DNA from: Desulfuromonas sp.
GTDB taxonomy: Bacteria; Desulfobacterota; Desulfuromonadia; Desulfuromonadales; UBA2294
Length of the DNA: 58,959 nucleotides
Reading direction: 5' to 3'
Assembly: GCA_002869615.1 (NCBI GenBank)
Contig: PKUH01000111.1
Location: 1-58,959, forward strand
Shown: piece by piece, positions 8,003 to 16,539 of the stretch
Numbering within the stretch: position 1 is the first letter of the stretch
Layout: each line of letters starts with the position of its first letter
Position numbers and translations under genes: made by a program
Notes under the pieces: model-generated
What the model saw: the letters and a program-made list of their open reading frames with translations, nothing else
What the model was told of the DNA's origin: nothing
Database searches by the model: none

Positions 8003-8437
8003 ATGATCTTGCTTTTTCTTTCAGGACCGTTGGTTGCTTCCGCCACCGAGACTTTCCGTTGCCAGCCGACACGCCCTGACGCCGATGGTCCGTTTTACCG
8101 CGCCGACGCCCCGGAGCGGCACAAGATCGGTGAAGGATACCTTCTGACCGGCGCTGTCAAATCGGCCGCCGACTGTTCTATTATTCCAGGAGCGAAAATC
8201 GAAATCTGGATGAACGGCCCTGACGGCCGTTACGGCGATGAGTGGCGGGCAACTCTTTTTGCCGACCCGGAGGGGAAATACCGGTTCGAAAGCCATCTGC
8301 CGGTCGCCTACGGGAGTCGCCCTCCGCACATCCATATCATTGTCAACATGCCCGGATACCGGGAACTGATTACCCAGCATTACCCGAAGAAAAAGTCGAA
8401 AAAAGCAACTTTTGATCTTGTTCTGATTCCGGAATAA
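8003..8437 (+). CDS. Secreted intradiol-dioxygenase-like protein
   Basis: A 144-residue protein resembling the C-terminal beta-sandwich of intradiol ring-cleavage dioxygenases. The order G-R-Y-G-D-E-W, DPEGKYRFES, PVAYG and PPHIHI matches the family layout that carries the Tyr/Tyr/His/His iron ligands. It is about half the length of classical catechol dioxygenases and has an N-terminal hydrophobic segment ending near VASA-TETF, so it is probably exported. The signal lacks a basic N-region; a stop codon blocks extension beyond 7979. Whether it is a dioxygenase or only shares the fold is open. Confidence 0.7.
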   Translation: MILLFLSGPLVASATETFRCQPTRPDADGPFYRADAPERHKIGEGYLLTGAVKSAADCSIIPGAKIEIWMNGPDGRYGDEWRATLFADPEGKYRFESHLPVAYGSRPPHIHIIVNMPGYRELITQHYPKKKSKKATFDLVLIPE

Positions 8438-8478
8438 ATAGCGTTCAGAAAAGAAGCCGGCCGGACCGAAGATTGCGC

Positions 8479-8844
8479 CTATTTATGTTTGAGCAGATCA
8501 TAAACCGTCGCCGAACTGTCAAATTCATCCGGGAACCGCCCGGCTTCTGCAACTGCCGCTTTTTCAAATATCAGGACAGAATTGCCTATGGCAATCTTAT
8601 CCTTGTTTTCTAGGATGATTTTTTCGGTGACCAATCGACCGTTCAGGCGGGTGCCGTTGGTGCTTCTCTTGTCTTCGAGAAAATACGCTTCGCCGCGGCG
8701 GAAAATTTCGGCGTGATAGCGGGAGACGGTCGCCTCGTTGATCCGCACATGGCTCAACTTCTCCCGGCCGATCCGGGTCGAATCACCGAGTAGCGGGATC
8801 TCCGTTTTCAGTTTGCCATTTTCGATAATCAGTAACCGCGCCAT
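8479..8844 (-). CDS. FHA-domain protein
   Basis: A 121-residue protein that is essentially one forkhead-associated domain. Visible are RIGREKLSHVRINEATVSRYHAEI (Gly-Arg, Ser and His of the phosphothreonine site) and KRSTNGTRLNG. FHA domains bind phosphothreonine partners in Ser/Thr-kinase or secretion signalling. No kinase or phosphatase lies nearby, so the partner is unknown. The 3' end is convergent with the dioxygenase-like gene. Confidence 0.88.
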   Translation of the reverse strand: MARLLIIENGKLKTEIPLLGDSTRIGREKLSHVRINEATVSRYHAEIFRRGEAYFLEDKRSTNGTRLNGRLVTEKIILENKDKIAIGNSVLIFEKAAVAEAGRFPDEFDSSATVYDLLKHK

Positions 8845-8975
8845 GTCGCCTCCTGCATCATCGGAATTATAGGCGAGAACAACCGCTGAGACAAGAAGAC
8901 AAAAACCAAATTTCCGGCATGATGGATTCCCGCGAGCCGGACGCTGTCAACAGAATGGCAACGAGGAGGCCCTGA

Positions 8976-9659
8976 ATGAAAACCTTTGCCGAAATCACTG
9001 AACGGGCAGCCCGGCGCAAGGGCGGCATGAATGAGTTGAAAAAACTGCTGCCGGATGGCATCAAAACGGCAAAGCAGCTGGGAACGATCACCGATGACCG
9101 CTGGTTGTCGGGCATGACCCGGGCCGTGTTCAAGGCCGGATTCGTCTGGAAGATCATCGACCACAAGTGGCCCGGCTTTGAAGAGGCATTCTGGAATTTC
9201 GATCCGGCACGCTGTGCCGGCCTCTCTCCCGACGAGGAAGATGCGCTTTGCCGCGACCAACGAATTGTCCGCAATCGGCAAAAAATCCTGACGGTACCGC
9301 ACAATGCGGTGATGATCATTGAAGCCGGCCGCGAACATGGTTCATTCGGTCGAATGGTTGCCGACTGGCCGGCAGATGATTTTGTCGGCCTGCTCGATTA
9401 CCTCGGCCGCAACGGAGCCCGGCTCGGCGGCATGACCGCCCAGTACTTCCTGCGCGCCATGGGCAAGGACGGTTTTGCCCTGTCGCGCGACGGGGTTGCC
9501 GCCCTGATCGACGCCGGAGTCGTCAGTAGACAGCCGACAGGCAAGGCTGATAAGAAGAGAGTCCAGGATGCCTGCAATCTCTGGTCAGACGAGTCGGGAT
9601 ATGGCCTGGCCGAGATCAGCCGGATTCTCGCATTGTCGATCGATGCACCAAAAACCTAG
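8976..9659 (+). CDS. DNA-3-methyladenine glycosylase I-like protein
   Basis: A 227-residue protein of the Tag-like part of the HhH-GPD glycosylase superfamily, which removes 3-methyladenine from alkylated DNA. The stretch AGFVWKIIDHKWPGFEEAF, followed by a D-P-x-x-x-A block and IVRNRQKI, parallels the Tag core. The N-terminal and C-terminal zinc-binding Cys/His residues of E. coli Tag are not obvious, so it may belong to a diverged branch. GAGGAGG lies before the ATG. Convergent with the acetolactate-synthase-like gene, 8 bases apart. Confidence 0.72.
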   Translation: MKTFAEITERAARRKGGMNELKKLLPDGIKTAKQLGTITDDRWLSGMTRAVFKAGFVWKIIDHKWPGFEEAFWNFDPARCAGLSPDEEDALCRDQRIVRNRQKILTVPHNAVMIIEAGREHGSFGRMVADWPADDFVGLLDYLGRNGARLGGMTAQYFLRAMGKDGFALSRDGVAALIDAGVVSRQPTGKADKKRVQDACNLWSDESGYGLAEISRILALSIDAPKT

Positions 9660-9667
9660 GGAAAGCC

Positions 9668-11311
9668 TCAGATCAGGCAAACCTTCTCCTTGAGCTCATC
9701 AACCAGAACCTGGTTGTTTTCCGAATAGTCGATCGGCACATCGATCAGATGCAGACCGCCGTCCGAAAAACAGGACTCAAGCAATGGTAAAAAATCCTCC
9801 GCCTGTTCAACCCGGTGGCCATGCGCACCGAAGCTTTCGGCAAATTTGACAAAATCAGGGTTCGTGAATTCGAGGCCGAAATCCTCGAACCCCATGCTGT
9901 ACTGCTTCCAGCGGATCATTCCGTAGGCAGAATCATTGAGGATCAGGACGACCAGATCAAGGCCGAGGCGAACGGCCGTCTCCAGTTCCTGGCAGTTCAT
10001 CATAAAGCCGCCGTCACCGGTCACCGCCATAACCCGCCGGGAGGGATAGATCCGGGCCACTTCCATCGCCGAAGGGAGACCGGCTCCCATCGAGGCAAGG
10101 GCGTTATCGAGCAGAACGGAGTTCGGTTCGGAGGCGAGATAGTTGCGGGCAAACCAAATCTTGTACATCCCGTTATCCATGGCAAGCACACCGTTATCGG
10201 GCATCACCCGGCGCACATCGGCAACGATCCGTTGCGGCTTGAGCGGATATCCTGAATCGCTGGTTTTTTCGCGCAGATGCTCACATAAATTCGCCCGTAC
10301 CCTCTGGAAATAGGAAAAATCTTTTTCCAGTTCACCGACTTCTTCGGTGAGCCGAAAGATACTGCTCGAAATATCACCGACAACTTCCTGTTGCGGGAAA
10401 TAGACATTGTCGACGGTCGCCGAATTGAAATTCACATGAATCACCTTGCGCCCATTATGTTCCATGAAAAAAGGTGGTTTTTCGACGACGTCATGCCCGA
10501 CATTGATCACCAGATCGGATCGATCAATGGCGCAATGGATATAATCGTTTTCCGAGAGCGCCGCCGTTCCGAGAAAACGGGGGTTGTGTTCGTCGACTAC
10601 TCCCTTGCCCATCTGGGTATTGAAAAAATAGACTCCGGTCCGGTCGACAAACTCACTCAACGCCTTGCGGACCAGTTTGCGGTTGGCGCCGGCGCCGATC
10701 AGCAGCAGCGGATACTCAGCGGCCCTGATCATCTTTGCTGCCTCTTTGATGACCTTGTCATCAGCCTCGGGACGGCGGGCATGGCTGACCTGGAAAAGAT
10801 GCGTCTCTCCTTCGACCTGTTCGGCGGAGACATCCTCGGGAAACTCGAGATGAACGGCTCCCGGGCGCTCTTCCTGGGCGACCCGGAAGGCCTCGCGAAC
10901 CGTTGAGGCGATCCGGCTGACGTTTACGATCTGCCGTGAATACTTGGTCAGAGGCTCCATCATCCTGACCACGTCGACGATCTGGAACTGCCCCTGTTTG
11001 CTTTTTTTGATCGGTTTCTGCCCGGTGATCATCATCATCGGGAACGCCCCGAGCTGGGCATAGGCAGCCGCTGTCACCAGGTTGGTCGCGCCCGGACCGA
11101 GGGTGGCGAGGCAGACCCCCACCTTGCCGGTCAATCGGCCGTAGGTGGCCGCCATGAACCCGGCCCCCTGTTCATGGCGGGTCAGGATGAGCTCAATTGA
11201 AGATTTCCGGATCGCATCGAGGAGATCGAGATTCTCTTCGCCCGGCACACCGTAAACAACATTAACGCCCTCGTTTTCAAGCGCACTGACAAACAATTCG
11301 GATGCATTCAT
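9668..11311 (-). CDS. Acetolactate synthase, large-subunit type
   Basis: A 547-residue thiamine-diphosphate enzyme of the acetolactate synthase family; the length and the block ITGQKPIKKSKQGQFQ favour the catabolic AlsS type that condenses two pyruvates for acetoin formation. The catalytic Glu is in TRHEQGAGF (residue 47), and the ThDP motif is GDGGFMMNCQELETA with a downstream ND. No small regulatory subunit or acetolactate decarboxylase gene is adjacent. AAAGGAAACC precedes the ATG at 11311. Confidence 0.85.
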   Translation of the reverse strand: MNASELFVSALENEGVNVVYGVPGEENLDLLDAIRKSSIELILTRHEQGAGFMAATYGRLTGKVGVCLATLGPGATNLVTAAAYAQLGAFPMMMITGQKPIKKSKQGQFQIVDVVRMMEPLTKYSRQIVNVSRIASTVREAFRVAQEERPGAVHLEFPEDVSAEQVEGETHLFQVSHARRPEADDKVIKEAAKMIRAAEYPLLLIGAGANRKLVRKALSEFVDRTGVYFFNTQMGKGVVDEHNPRFLGTAALSENDYIHCAIDRSDLVINVGHDVVEKPPFFMEHNGRKVIHVNFNSATVDNVYFPQQEVVGDISSSIFRLTEEVGELEKDFSYFQRVRANLCEHLREKTSDSGYPLKPQRIVADVRRVMPDNGVLAMDNGMYKIWFARNYLASEPNSVLLDNALASMGAGLPSAMEVARIYPSRRVMAVTGDGGFMMNCQELETAVRLGLDLVVLILNDSAYGMIRWKQYSMGFEDFGLEFTNPDFVKFAESFGAHGHRVEQAEDFLPLLESCFSDGGLHLIDVPIDYSENNQVLVDELKEKVCLI

Positions 11312-11442
11312 GATGGTTTCCTTTGGCAACTTCGGATGTATATATAAGATAACACCTGACGAAACACCTACAAGTGCGGTTGCGATCCGGCTGGTCCCGG
11401 AGAAAACCTGCGGTATAATCTAATGACCAAAAGGAGGGATGC

Positions 11443-11628
11443 ATGACAACCGAGCTGAATTGCCAGAATCCGGAAGAACATCACCAGCATCTCTGCGTGT
11501 TGAAAACAAAGCTCAGCCGGTCCGAGCTGAAAAAACTGACCAGGCATCCGCACTATAAATGTGAGATCTGCAAAGGGATGGCCAACCACGGTCGCAATCT
11601 CTGTGTGCCGAAAAAAATCCGTTCCTGA
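11443..11628 (+). CDS. Cys/His mini-protein, family member 3
   Basis: A 61-residue paralogue of the products at 4582 and 5103. The shared residues are an N-terminal Cys, H-x2-H-L-C-x-L, HYKCEICKGMA and NLC-x2-K-K-I. AAGGAGG lies directly upstream of the ATG. It stands alone between the acetolactate synthase gene (divergent) and a bacteriohaemerythrin gene (convergent). Function unknown. Confidence 0.75.
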   Translation: MTTELNCQNPEEHHQHLCVLKTKLSRSELKKLTRHPHYKCEICKGMANHGRNLCVPKKIRS

Positions 11629-11941
11629 CCCCCTTCCCTTGACTTCAGCCATTTTCTAAGGGACGGCAGGTCAATCTGGCAGGAATCGAATCAGGGAGTT
11701 TCAGCCATAAGCAATTGCGGATGCGGCTATAGTGCCGGCAGTGACGGTTATGCCGGAGGTCAGGACTTGGTCGAATTTATTTGCCGGGCATACGGCGGGG
11801 GGACGGGTCAGCCTTCAGACTGAAGACGTTTGGCAAAAGCCACCCGGATTGCGGCGGGGTACACATTATCGCGCCACCGGGCAGTAATGATCCACCAGCG
11901 ATACAGTTTTCCGGAGCGGGTTCAAGCGACCTGGACAGGAT
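11629..11941. other. Intergenic stretch without a recognised feature
   Basis: 313 bases between convergent 3' ends. I see only a short CTTCAG/CTGAAG inverted pair near 11814-11826 and no promoter, riboswitch or conserved frame. Confidence 0.5.
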
Positions 11942-12373
11942 CTATTCCTTGAAAAAAGATTTTTGCGCCTCTTCACTCAGCTTGCGAAAATGCTTGCCGA
12001 ATTCGCCGTCAACTTCGGCAATATGTTGCTGAAACCATTCCTTGAGAAATTCAATCAGTTCAAAAGCCGAAATCCGTTGGTTCGACTGATAACTTTCGTA
12101 CATGGCCCGAACCTCGGCTTGCAGCCGCCGGTGCTCAGCCAGGTGGGGCTCGAGGTCGGGGTAGCCATACTGGCGCATCTCCGCCTCTTCGAAAGCGAAG
12201 TGTTCTTCGACATACAGCACTAATTTTTCCAGGTTTTTGCCGGCGGTCACGTCTGCCGCAGAAGAACCGAGCGCAACGAACAGTTCGTTAATCATATTGA
12301 CGATCATGGTATGCTGCAGATCGATCTGCGGCAGACCCGTTTCATACTCTTCGCGCCATTTAAAATAGACCAT
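11942..12373 (-). CDS. Bacteriohaemerythrin 1
   Basis: A 143-residue four-helix protein carrying the haemerythrin di-iron set: His in QIDLQHTMIV, H-x3-E in EEHFAFEEAEM, H-x3-H in EPHLAEHRRL, and the final H-x4-D in FQQHIAEVDGEFG. These proteins bind O2 reversibly and in anaerobes are thought to sense, store or scavenge oxygen. A paralogue lies at 12873 with one membrane-protein gene between them, so the three may form one minus-strand unit. Confidence 0.92.
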   Translation of the reverse strand: MVYFKWREEYETGLPQIDLQHTMIVNMINELFVALGSSAADVTAGKNLEKLVLYVEEHFAFEEAEMRQYGYPDLEPHLAEHRRLQAEVRAMYESYQSNQRISAFELIEFLKEWFQQHIAEVDGEFGKHFRKLSEEAQKSFFKE

Positions 12374-12399
12374 ACTCGTGACACCTTCCCTTTTCGGTT

Positions 12400-12849
12400 T
12401 CAGCTAGCTGACGCCTGCAATGCCAGCCAGACAACAATCGTGTATCGCGCAAGTTTACCAAGCCCGGCGAGAATAACAAACCGGGGGAAATTAATGCGCA
12501 AAATCCCCCCGACCAGACAGATCGGATCACCAATGACAGGCAGCCAGGTAAACAACAATGACCAGAAACCATAGCGCTGATAAAACTGTTCCGCCCGCAA
12601 CCTTTTCTCAGGATCAATCCGCAAGACCTTTTCCGTCACCCATGAACTGCCATAAATGCCGAGGCCATAGGTTGTGCAGGCGCCAAGGGTATTGCCGGAA
12701 GTTGCGATCAGCAAGGAGACGGTCGGGTCATATTTTTGCATAATCAGCAGCGCCAACAGCCATTCCGAGCCGAGCGGGACAAGGGTTGCCGCCAGAAAAC
12801 TGAGGATAAAAAGGGCGGTCCAGGCCGAGTCGGCAATCAGGCTATCCAT
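12400..12849 (-). CDS. YqaA/DedA-like membrane protein
   Basis: A 149-residue inner-membrane protein with about four hydrophobic segments and the DedA/SNARE-associated family features: GSEWLLALLI, the glycine-rich SGNTLGACTTYGLG and a conserved F-x-x-x-P/G region in FTWLPVIGDPICLVGG. YqaA-type proteins are a short DedA branch; roles in lipid or cation handling have been proposed for the wider family. It lies between two bacteriohaemerythrin genes, 23-26 bases from each. Confidence 0.8.
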   Translation of the reverse strand: MDSLIADSAWTALFILSFLAATLVPLGSEWLLALLIMQKYDPTVSLLIATSGNTLGACTTYGLGIYGSSWVTEKVLRIDPEKRLRAEQFYQRYGFWSLLFTWLPVIGDPICLVGGILRINFPRFVILAGLGKLARYTIVVWLALQASAS

Positions 12850-12872
12850 CCGGATTCAACAGGTTGAGAGAA

Positions 12873-13289
12873 TCAGACGAGAAGACTGCGGCCCTGGTTA
12901 ACCAGATACTGTCCAAAGGCGCGGTCGGCTTTGGCAATATGGTTTTTCAGCCAATCGGTTAAAAAGTTCAGAAGTTCAAAGGTCGCGACCTCACCACCCT
13001 GCAACTGGACTTTTTTCAGCTCCAGAACCTCTTCACGCAGCAGGTCGTGCAAATAGATATGGCCATCGAAATCGGGATAATGGTTCTGACGCATCGCCGC
13101 TTCTTCCGTTTCGAAATGAATTTCAACATATTGCAAAAGCCGGTTCAGGACGACATTGACCGTTTCACTCGAATGTTCCGACTTGAGTGCGGCATAAAGC
13201 TCATTGATCATCTTGACCAGCTCCTTGTGCTGATCATCAATCTTGGGGATTTTGAGTTCGTAATCCTCGGTCCATTCAAACAGAATCAT
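12873..13289 (-). CDS. Bacteriohaemerythrin 2
   Basis: A 138-residue paralogue of the protein at 11942. Iron ligands are in KIDDQHKELV, EIHFETEEAAM, GHIYLHDLL and LKNHIAKADRAFG. As with its neighbour, an oxygen-binding role is inferred from the family. It lies 20 bases downstream of the lipocalin gene on the same strand. Confidence 0.92.
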   Translation of the reverse strand: MILFEWTEDYELKIPKIDDQHKELVKMINELYAALKSEHSSETVNVVLNRLLQYVEIHFETEEAAMRQNHYPDFDGHIYLHDLLREEVLELKKVQLQGGEVATFELLNFLTDWLKNHIAKADRAFGQYLVNQGRSLLV

Positions 13290-13309
13290 TACCGGATCTC
13301 CCTGGATAG

Positions 13310-13855
13310 CTATGGTGCCGCGTCATCGTGTTCATGTCGAACAATCAACAAGCGCTCGACAGCAAAACCGAGCGATTCGGCTTTTGCAAAAAGTTTCTGC
13401 ATGAGCTCCTGATCGATTTTTTTCTGGCGGGCCAGAAGCCAGAGATAATCCCGATTCGGACCACAAACAAGAGCGTACTGGTAATCTTCCTTATCAAGAT
13501 TGATAATATTATAACCGCCGTAAAAGGGCCAGAAAAAGGTTACCTTGAGGCGACCGGTTTCCGGCCCGGCAACGAAATAAGCCCGACCTTTCGCCTCTTT
13601 CCAGACCTTCTTCTCGTAATTGTACCCCCGGTTGATCACATCGAGACCGCCATCCGGCCGGAGTTTGTAGGTCGCGGTAACATTCGATAGCCCCCGCTCG
13701 AAACGATGATCAAGTCGGGCAATTTCATACCATGTGCCGAGATAACGATTCAGCTCAAAGCCCCTTACCGGTTCAATCCCCACGGGTATGCCGGTGCAGC
13801 CGGAAATTCCGAGAATCGACATTAAGGTAAAAATTATATTTTTCCCGATCTTCAT
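13310..13855 (-). CDS. blc: Outer-membrane lipocalin (Blc-like)
   Basis: A 181-residue lipoprotein. The signal peptide ends in GISGC, the lipobox Cys at about residue 20. The lipocalin signature is visible as NRYLGTWYEIARLDHRFERG, followed by NVTATY and, near the C-terminus, YLWLLAR. Bacterial lipocalins bind fatty acids or lysophospholipids and help envelope maintenance. Its ATG overlaps the TGA of the SDR/DUF2867 gene (ATGA), so the two are translationally coupled. Confidence 0.9.
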   Translation of the reverse strand: MKIGKNIIFTLMSILGISGCTGIPVGIEPVRGFELNRYLGTWYEIARLDHRFERGLSNVTATYKLRPDGGLDVINRGYNYEKKVWKEAKGRAYFVAGPETGRLKVTFFWPFYGGYNIINLDKEDYQYALVCGPNRDYLWLLARQKKIDQELMQKLFAKAESLGFAVERLLIVRHEHDDAAP

Positions 13856-15357
13856 GTCGTCACTCGCTGCGGCCCGGCCAGAACCTTCTTTTCGAGGTGC
13901 CGGCCGACGCCACGCAGCATGCCGTTGAAAACCAGGCCATGGAAGGGTAGAACAAGGTACCAGTAAAGAATGCCGAACAGCCCGTTCGGAAGAAAATGCG
14001 CTTTCAGTTGCAGACAGGTTTCATCCGGCTTCTGTTCCTCAATCCGAAACTCAAGGATGGCTGATCCCGGCAATTTCATCTCGGCGACCAGTTGCAGGGA
14101 GTGGAACTTCTCGACCTTCCTGACCCGCCAGAAATCGAGGACATCTCCGGTGGCCAGCTCGAGCGGGCATCGGCGGCCGCGCTGCAATCCGACGCCGCCG
14201 ACCAGACGGTCCATCATCCCGCGGACCTCCCAGAGCCAATCGGCATAATACCAGCCGGTGCCGCCGCCGATTTTCAGGATGGCATCCCACACCTCTTCTC
14301 GTGATGCAGCGAAGGTTATCTCCCTGGCATCCACAAACCGGGTCCCTCCGGCCCATTCCGGATCGGCCGGATCGATCCATTCGACCGGTGGTAGAGCGCC
14401 GGCATCAAACCACGAGCTTTCAATCTCGTGGTTCCGGGTCTGCACCAGGGCCAGACGGATCGCCTGTCGGCAGTCGTACAGTTGTTGCGGGATCAATTCG
14501 CGAATCCGCAAGTCCTGACAAACAACCCTGTTACTCAGACCCTCGGCAAGCGGTCGCGCCAGGGCAGCCGGTACCGGTGTCACCAGGTGGATCCAATAGG
14601 AGCTGAGACGCGGCGTCAGAACCGGAACCGGCACGATCAGGCGGCGGCGCAATCCGGCTTCCTCAGCAAAGATTTCCATCAGCTGGCGGTAGGTGGTTAC
14701 GTCTTCCTGACCGATATCAAAGGTTTCACCGATCGTCCCGGCAGAGTCAAGACACCCGACCAGATAGTTGAGAACGTTGCGAATCCCGATGGGCTGACAG
14801 GCGGTATCGACCCAGCGCGGAGTAATCATCACCGGCAGCCGCTCAACCAGGTAGCGAAGGATTTCAAATGAAGCGCTGCCGGAGCCGATAATCATCGCTG
14901 CCCGCAATACCGTAACCGGAACCGATCCGCTTTTCAGAACTTCTTCAACTTCGCGGCGTGACTGCAGGTGGTGACTGAGCTCCGATTGATCGTCACCGAG
15001 ACCGGCAAGATAGATGATCTGCTCGAGCTTTGCATCCTCCGATGCTGCAGCCATGTTGCGCGCGGCGGTCCGGTCGATCTCGGCAAAATCGGAGCCGGGC
15101 ACGCCCATTGAATGGACCAGGTAGTATGCAGCACGGCACCCCTTGGCGGCCGCGGCCAATGATTCGTAATCGAGAAGGTCGCCTTTGACAATCTCGAGGC
15201 TCTCATTCTGCGCCCAGACCCTGGACAAGATCTTTTCCGGGGTTCGAACCAGGGCACGCACTCGGAACCCGGCCTGCAGCAGAGCCGGAATCAGGCGGGC
15301 ACCAATGTAACCGGAAGCGCCGGCGACGAGAACCGGTTTTTCGTTATTCGGGGTCAT
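13852..15357 (-). CDS. SDR-family protein with C-terminal DUF2867
   Basis: A protein of about 501 residues. The N-terminal half is an extended SDR Rossmann fold with the NAD(P) motif GASGYIGARL near residue 12. The C-terminal half (about 330-490) matches DUF2867, with REITFAASREEVWDAI and GGGTGWYYADWLWEVRGMMD. Substrate unknown; the fused form is common next to lipocalin-like or photolyase-type genes in other bacteria. Start chosen at 15357, with AGGGA upstream; the frame is open to 15885 but that part lies opposite the DUF523 gene. Confidence 0.85.
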   Translation of the reverse strand: MTPNNEKPVLVAGASGYIGARLIPALLQAGFRVRALVRTPEKILSRVWAQNESLEIVKGDLLDYESLAAAAKGCRAAYYLVHSMGVPGSDFAEIDRTAARNMAAASEDAKLEQIIYLAGLGDDQSELSHHLQSRREVEEVLKSGSVPVTVLRAAMIIGSGSASFEILRYLVERLPVMITPRWVDTACQPIGIRNVLNYLVGCLDSAGTIGETFDIGQEDVTTYRQLMEIFAEEAGLRRRLIVPVPVLTPRLSSYWIHLVTPVPAALARPLAEGLSNRVVCQDLRIRELIPQQLYDCRQAIRLALVQTRNHEIESSWFDAGALPPVEWIDPADPEWAGGTRFVDAREITFAASREEVWDAILKIGGGTGWYYADWLWEVRGMMDRLVGGVGLQRGRRCPLELATGDVLDFWRVRKVEKFHSLQLVAEMKLPGSAILEFRIEEQKPDETCLQLKAHFLPNGLFGILYWYLVLPFHGLVFNGMLRGVGRHLEKKVLAGPQRVTT

Positions 15358-15468
15358 TTGTTCATCCCTGGTGGCAAGTTTTTCTATTATCCGAAAAGTT
15401 GAAGCGCAATACAACCATACCATTCTTATTAATCCCTGATAGAATAGCTTAATAAAAAGGAGAAAGCC

Positions 15469-16419
15469 ATGTCGGATAAAATACGCCTCGGGATCAGCTC
15501 CTGCCTGCTCGGTGAAAAAGTCAGGTTCGACGGCGGCCATAAACTCGACCGGTTCCTGGTCGACACCCTCGGCCAGTATGTCGATTATGTACCGGTATGC
15601 CCGGAAGTCGAGGTCGGGCTGCCGACCCCCCGGGACGCCTTGCGGCTGATCGGCGACCCCGAAAACCAACGGCTGGTTTTTTCCAGGAACGGCGAAGACA
15701 TAACTGAAAGGATGAACGAATGGGCTGAACGAAGGGTCCGTGATCTCGAAAAAGAGGAGCTGTGCGGTTTTGTCTTCAAGAGCAAATCCCCGAGCAGCGG
15801 CATGGAACGCGTGCGCCTGTACGACAAGAACGGCGTCCCGAACAAAGTCGGAGTCGGTCTGTTCGCCAGAGCTTTCATGGAACACTTTCCGCTACTGCCG
15901 GTCGAAGAGGACGGGCGACTGCACGACCCGAAACTTCGCGAAAACTTTATCGAGAGTATCTTCACCTTCAAAAGATTGCGCGAATCGATGGCCGCCGGCA
16001 AAACTCGGGGCAATCTCGTCGACTTCCATACCCAGCACAAACTGCTCGTCATGGCCCACAGCCCGGAGCTGTACCGCGAATTGGGAAAGCTGGTAGCAGC
16101 AGCAAAATCATTTACCATCGATGAACTTTATGATCAGTATATCGTCCTGCTCGGCAAGGCACTTCGCCTGAAGACCACGCACAGCAAAAACGTCAATGTA
16201 TTGCAACACATCCTCGGGTATTTCAAAAAGCAGCTCAGCAGCGATGAAAAAAAAGAAGCCCTTGATCTGATCAACCGGTATCGTAATCAGTATGTCCCGT
16301 TGATCGTACCACTCACCCTGCTCAACCATTTCGTGCGCAAGTACGAACAGAGCTACCTGAAAGACCAGGTCTATCTCGAACCCCATCCGGTTGAATTGAA
16401 ACTAAGAAACCACGTATAA
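15469..16419 (+). CDS. DUF523 (TudS-like) + DUF1722 protein
   Basis: A 316-residue two-domain protein. The N-terminal domain (about 1-150) has the DUF523 cysteines in SSCLLG (C12), PVCPEVEVGLPTPR and LCGFVFKSKSPSSG. DUF523 proteins include the thiouracil desulfidase TudS, in which three such cysteines hold an FeS cluster. The C-terminal DUF1722 domain (about 180-310; HSKNVNVLQHILGYFK) has no firm function. The fusion is well known (YbgA-like). It is divergent from the SDR gene and preceded by AAAGGAG. Confidence 0.88.
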   Translation: MSDKIRLGISSCLLGEKVRFDGGHKLDRFLVDTLGQYVDYVPVCPEVEVGLPTPRDALRLIGDPENQRLVFSRNGEDITERMNEWAERRVRDLEKEELCGFVFKSKSPSSGMERVRLYDKNGVPNKVGVGLFARAFMEHFPLLPVEEDGRLHDPKLRENFIESIFTFKRLRESMAAGKTRGNLVDFHTQHKLLVMAHSPELYRELGKLVAAAKSFTIDELYDQYIVLLGKALRLKTTHSKNVNVLQHILGYFKKQLSSDEKKEALDLINRYRNQYVPLIVPLTLLNHFVRKYEQSYLKDQVYLEPHPVELKLRNHV

Positions 16420-16426
16420 GTGGATC

Positions 16427-16533
16427 ATAAACGAAGACCGCCGGTTCCATTCGGAACCGGCGGTCTGTCTGCGTTTCAATAAAGGAGGAAGAAGGTTTAA
16501 CCTGAAGCCCGCCTGCCACAACAGGCTTCATTT
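16427..16533 (-). ncRNA. Candidate Fur-controlled small RNA
   Basis: Read on the minus strand from a promoter with a Fur-like operator at 16549-16563. The roughly 107-nucleotide transcript would have a 5' hairpin (TGAAGCC/GGCTTCA), an unpaired pyrimidine-rich linker with CCTCCTTT, complementary to Shine-Dalgarno sequences (16481-16488), and a strong 3' hairpin at 16466-16435 followed by TTCGTTT. It lies between two convergent genes, where no mRNA needs a promoter. Layout and size resemble RyhB/PrrF-type iron-responsive sRNAs; this is inference from sequence only. Confidence 0.55.
16435..16466. terminator. GC-rich terminator hairpin (probably bidirectional)
   Basis: Arms AGACCGCCGGTTC and GAACCGGCGGTCT pair perfectly around CATTCG. 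It lies 15 bases after the DUF523 gene stop and also at the 3' end of the candidate sRNA on the other strand. The T-runs on both sides are modest. Confidence 0.7.
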
Positions 16534-16539
16534 GAAACA

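Noticed and set aside
15358-15885. N-terminal extension of the SDR/DUF2867 frame
   Set aside because: It lies opposite the DUF523 gene and has no SDR similarity; the Rossmann motif starts right after the ATG at 15357.
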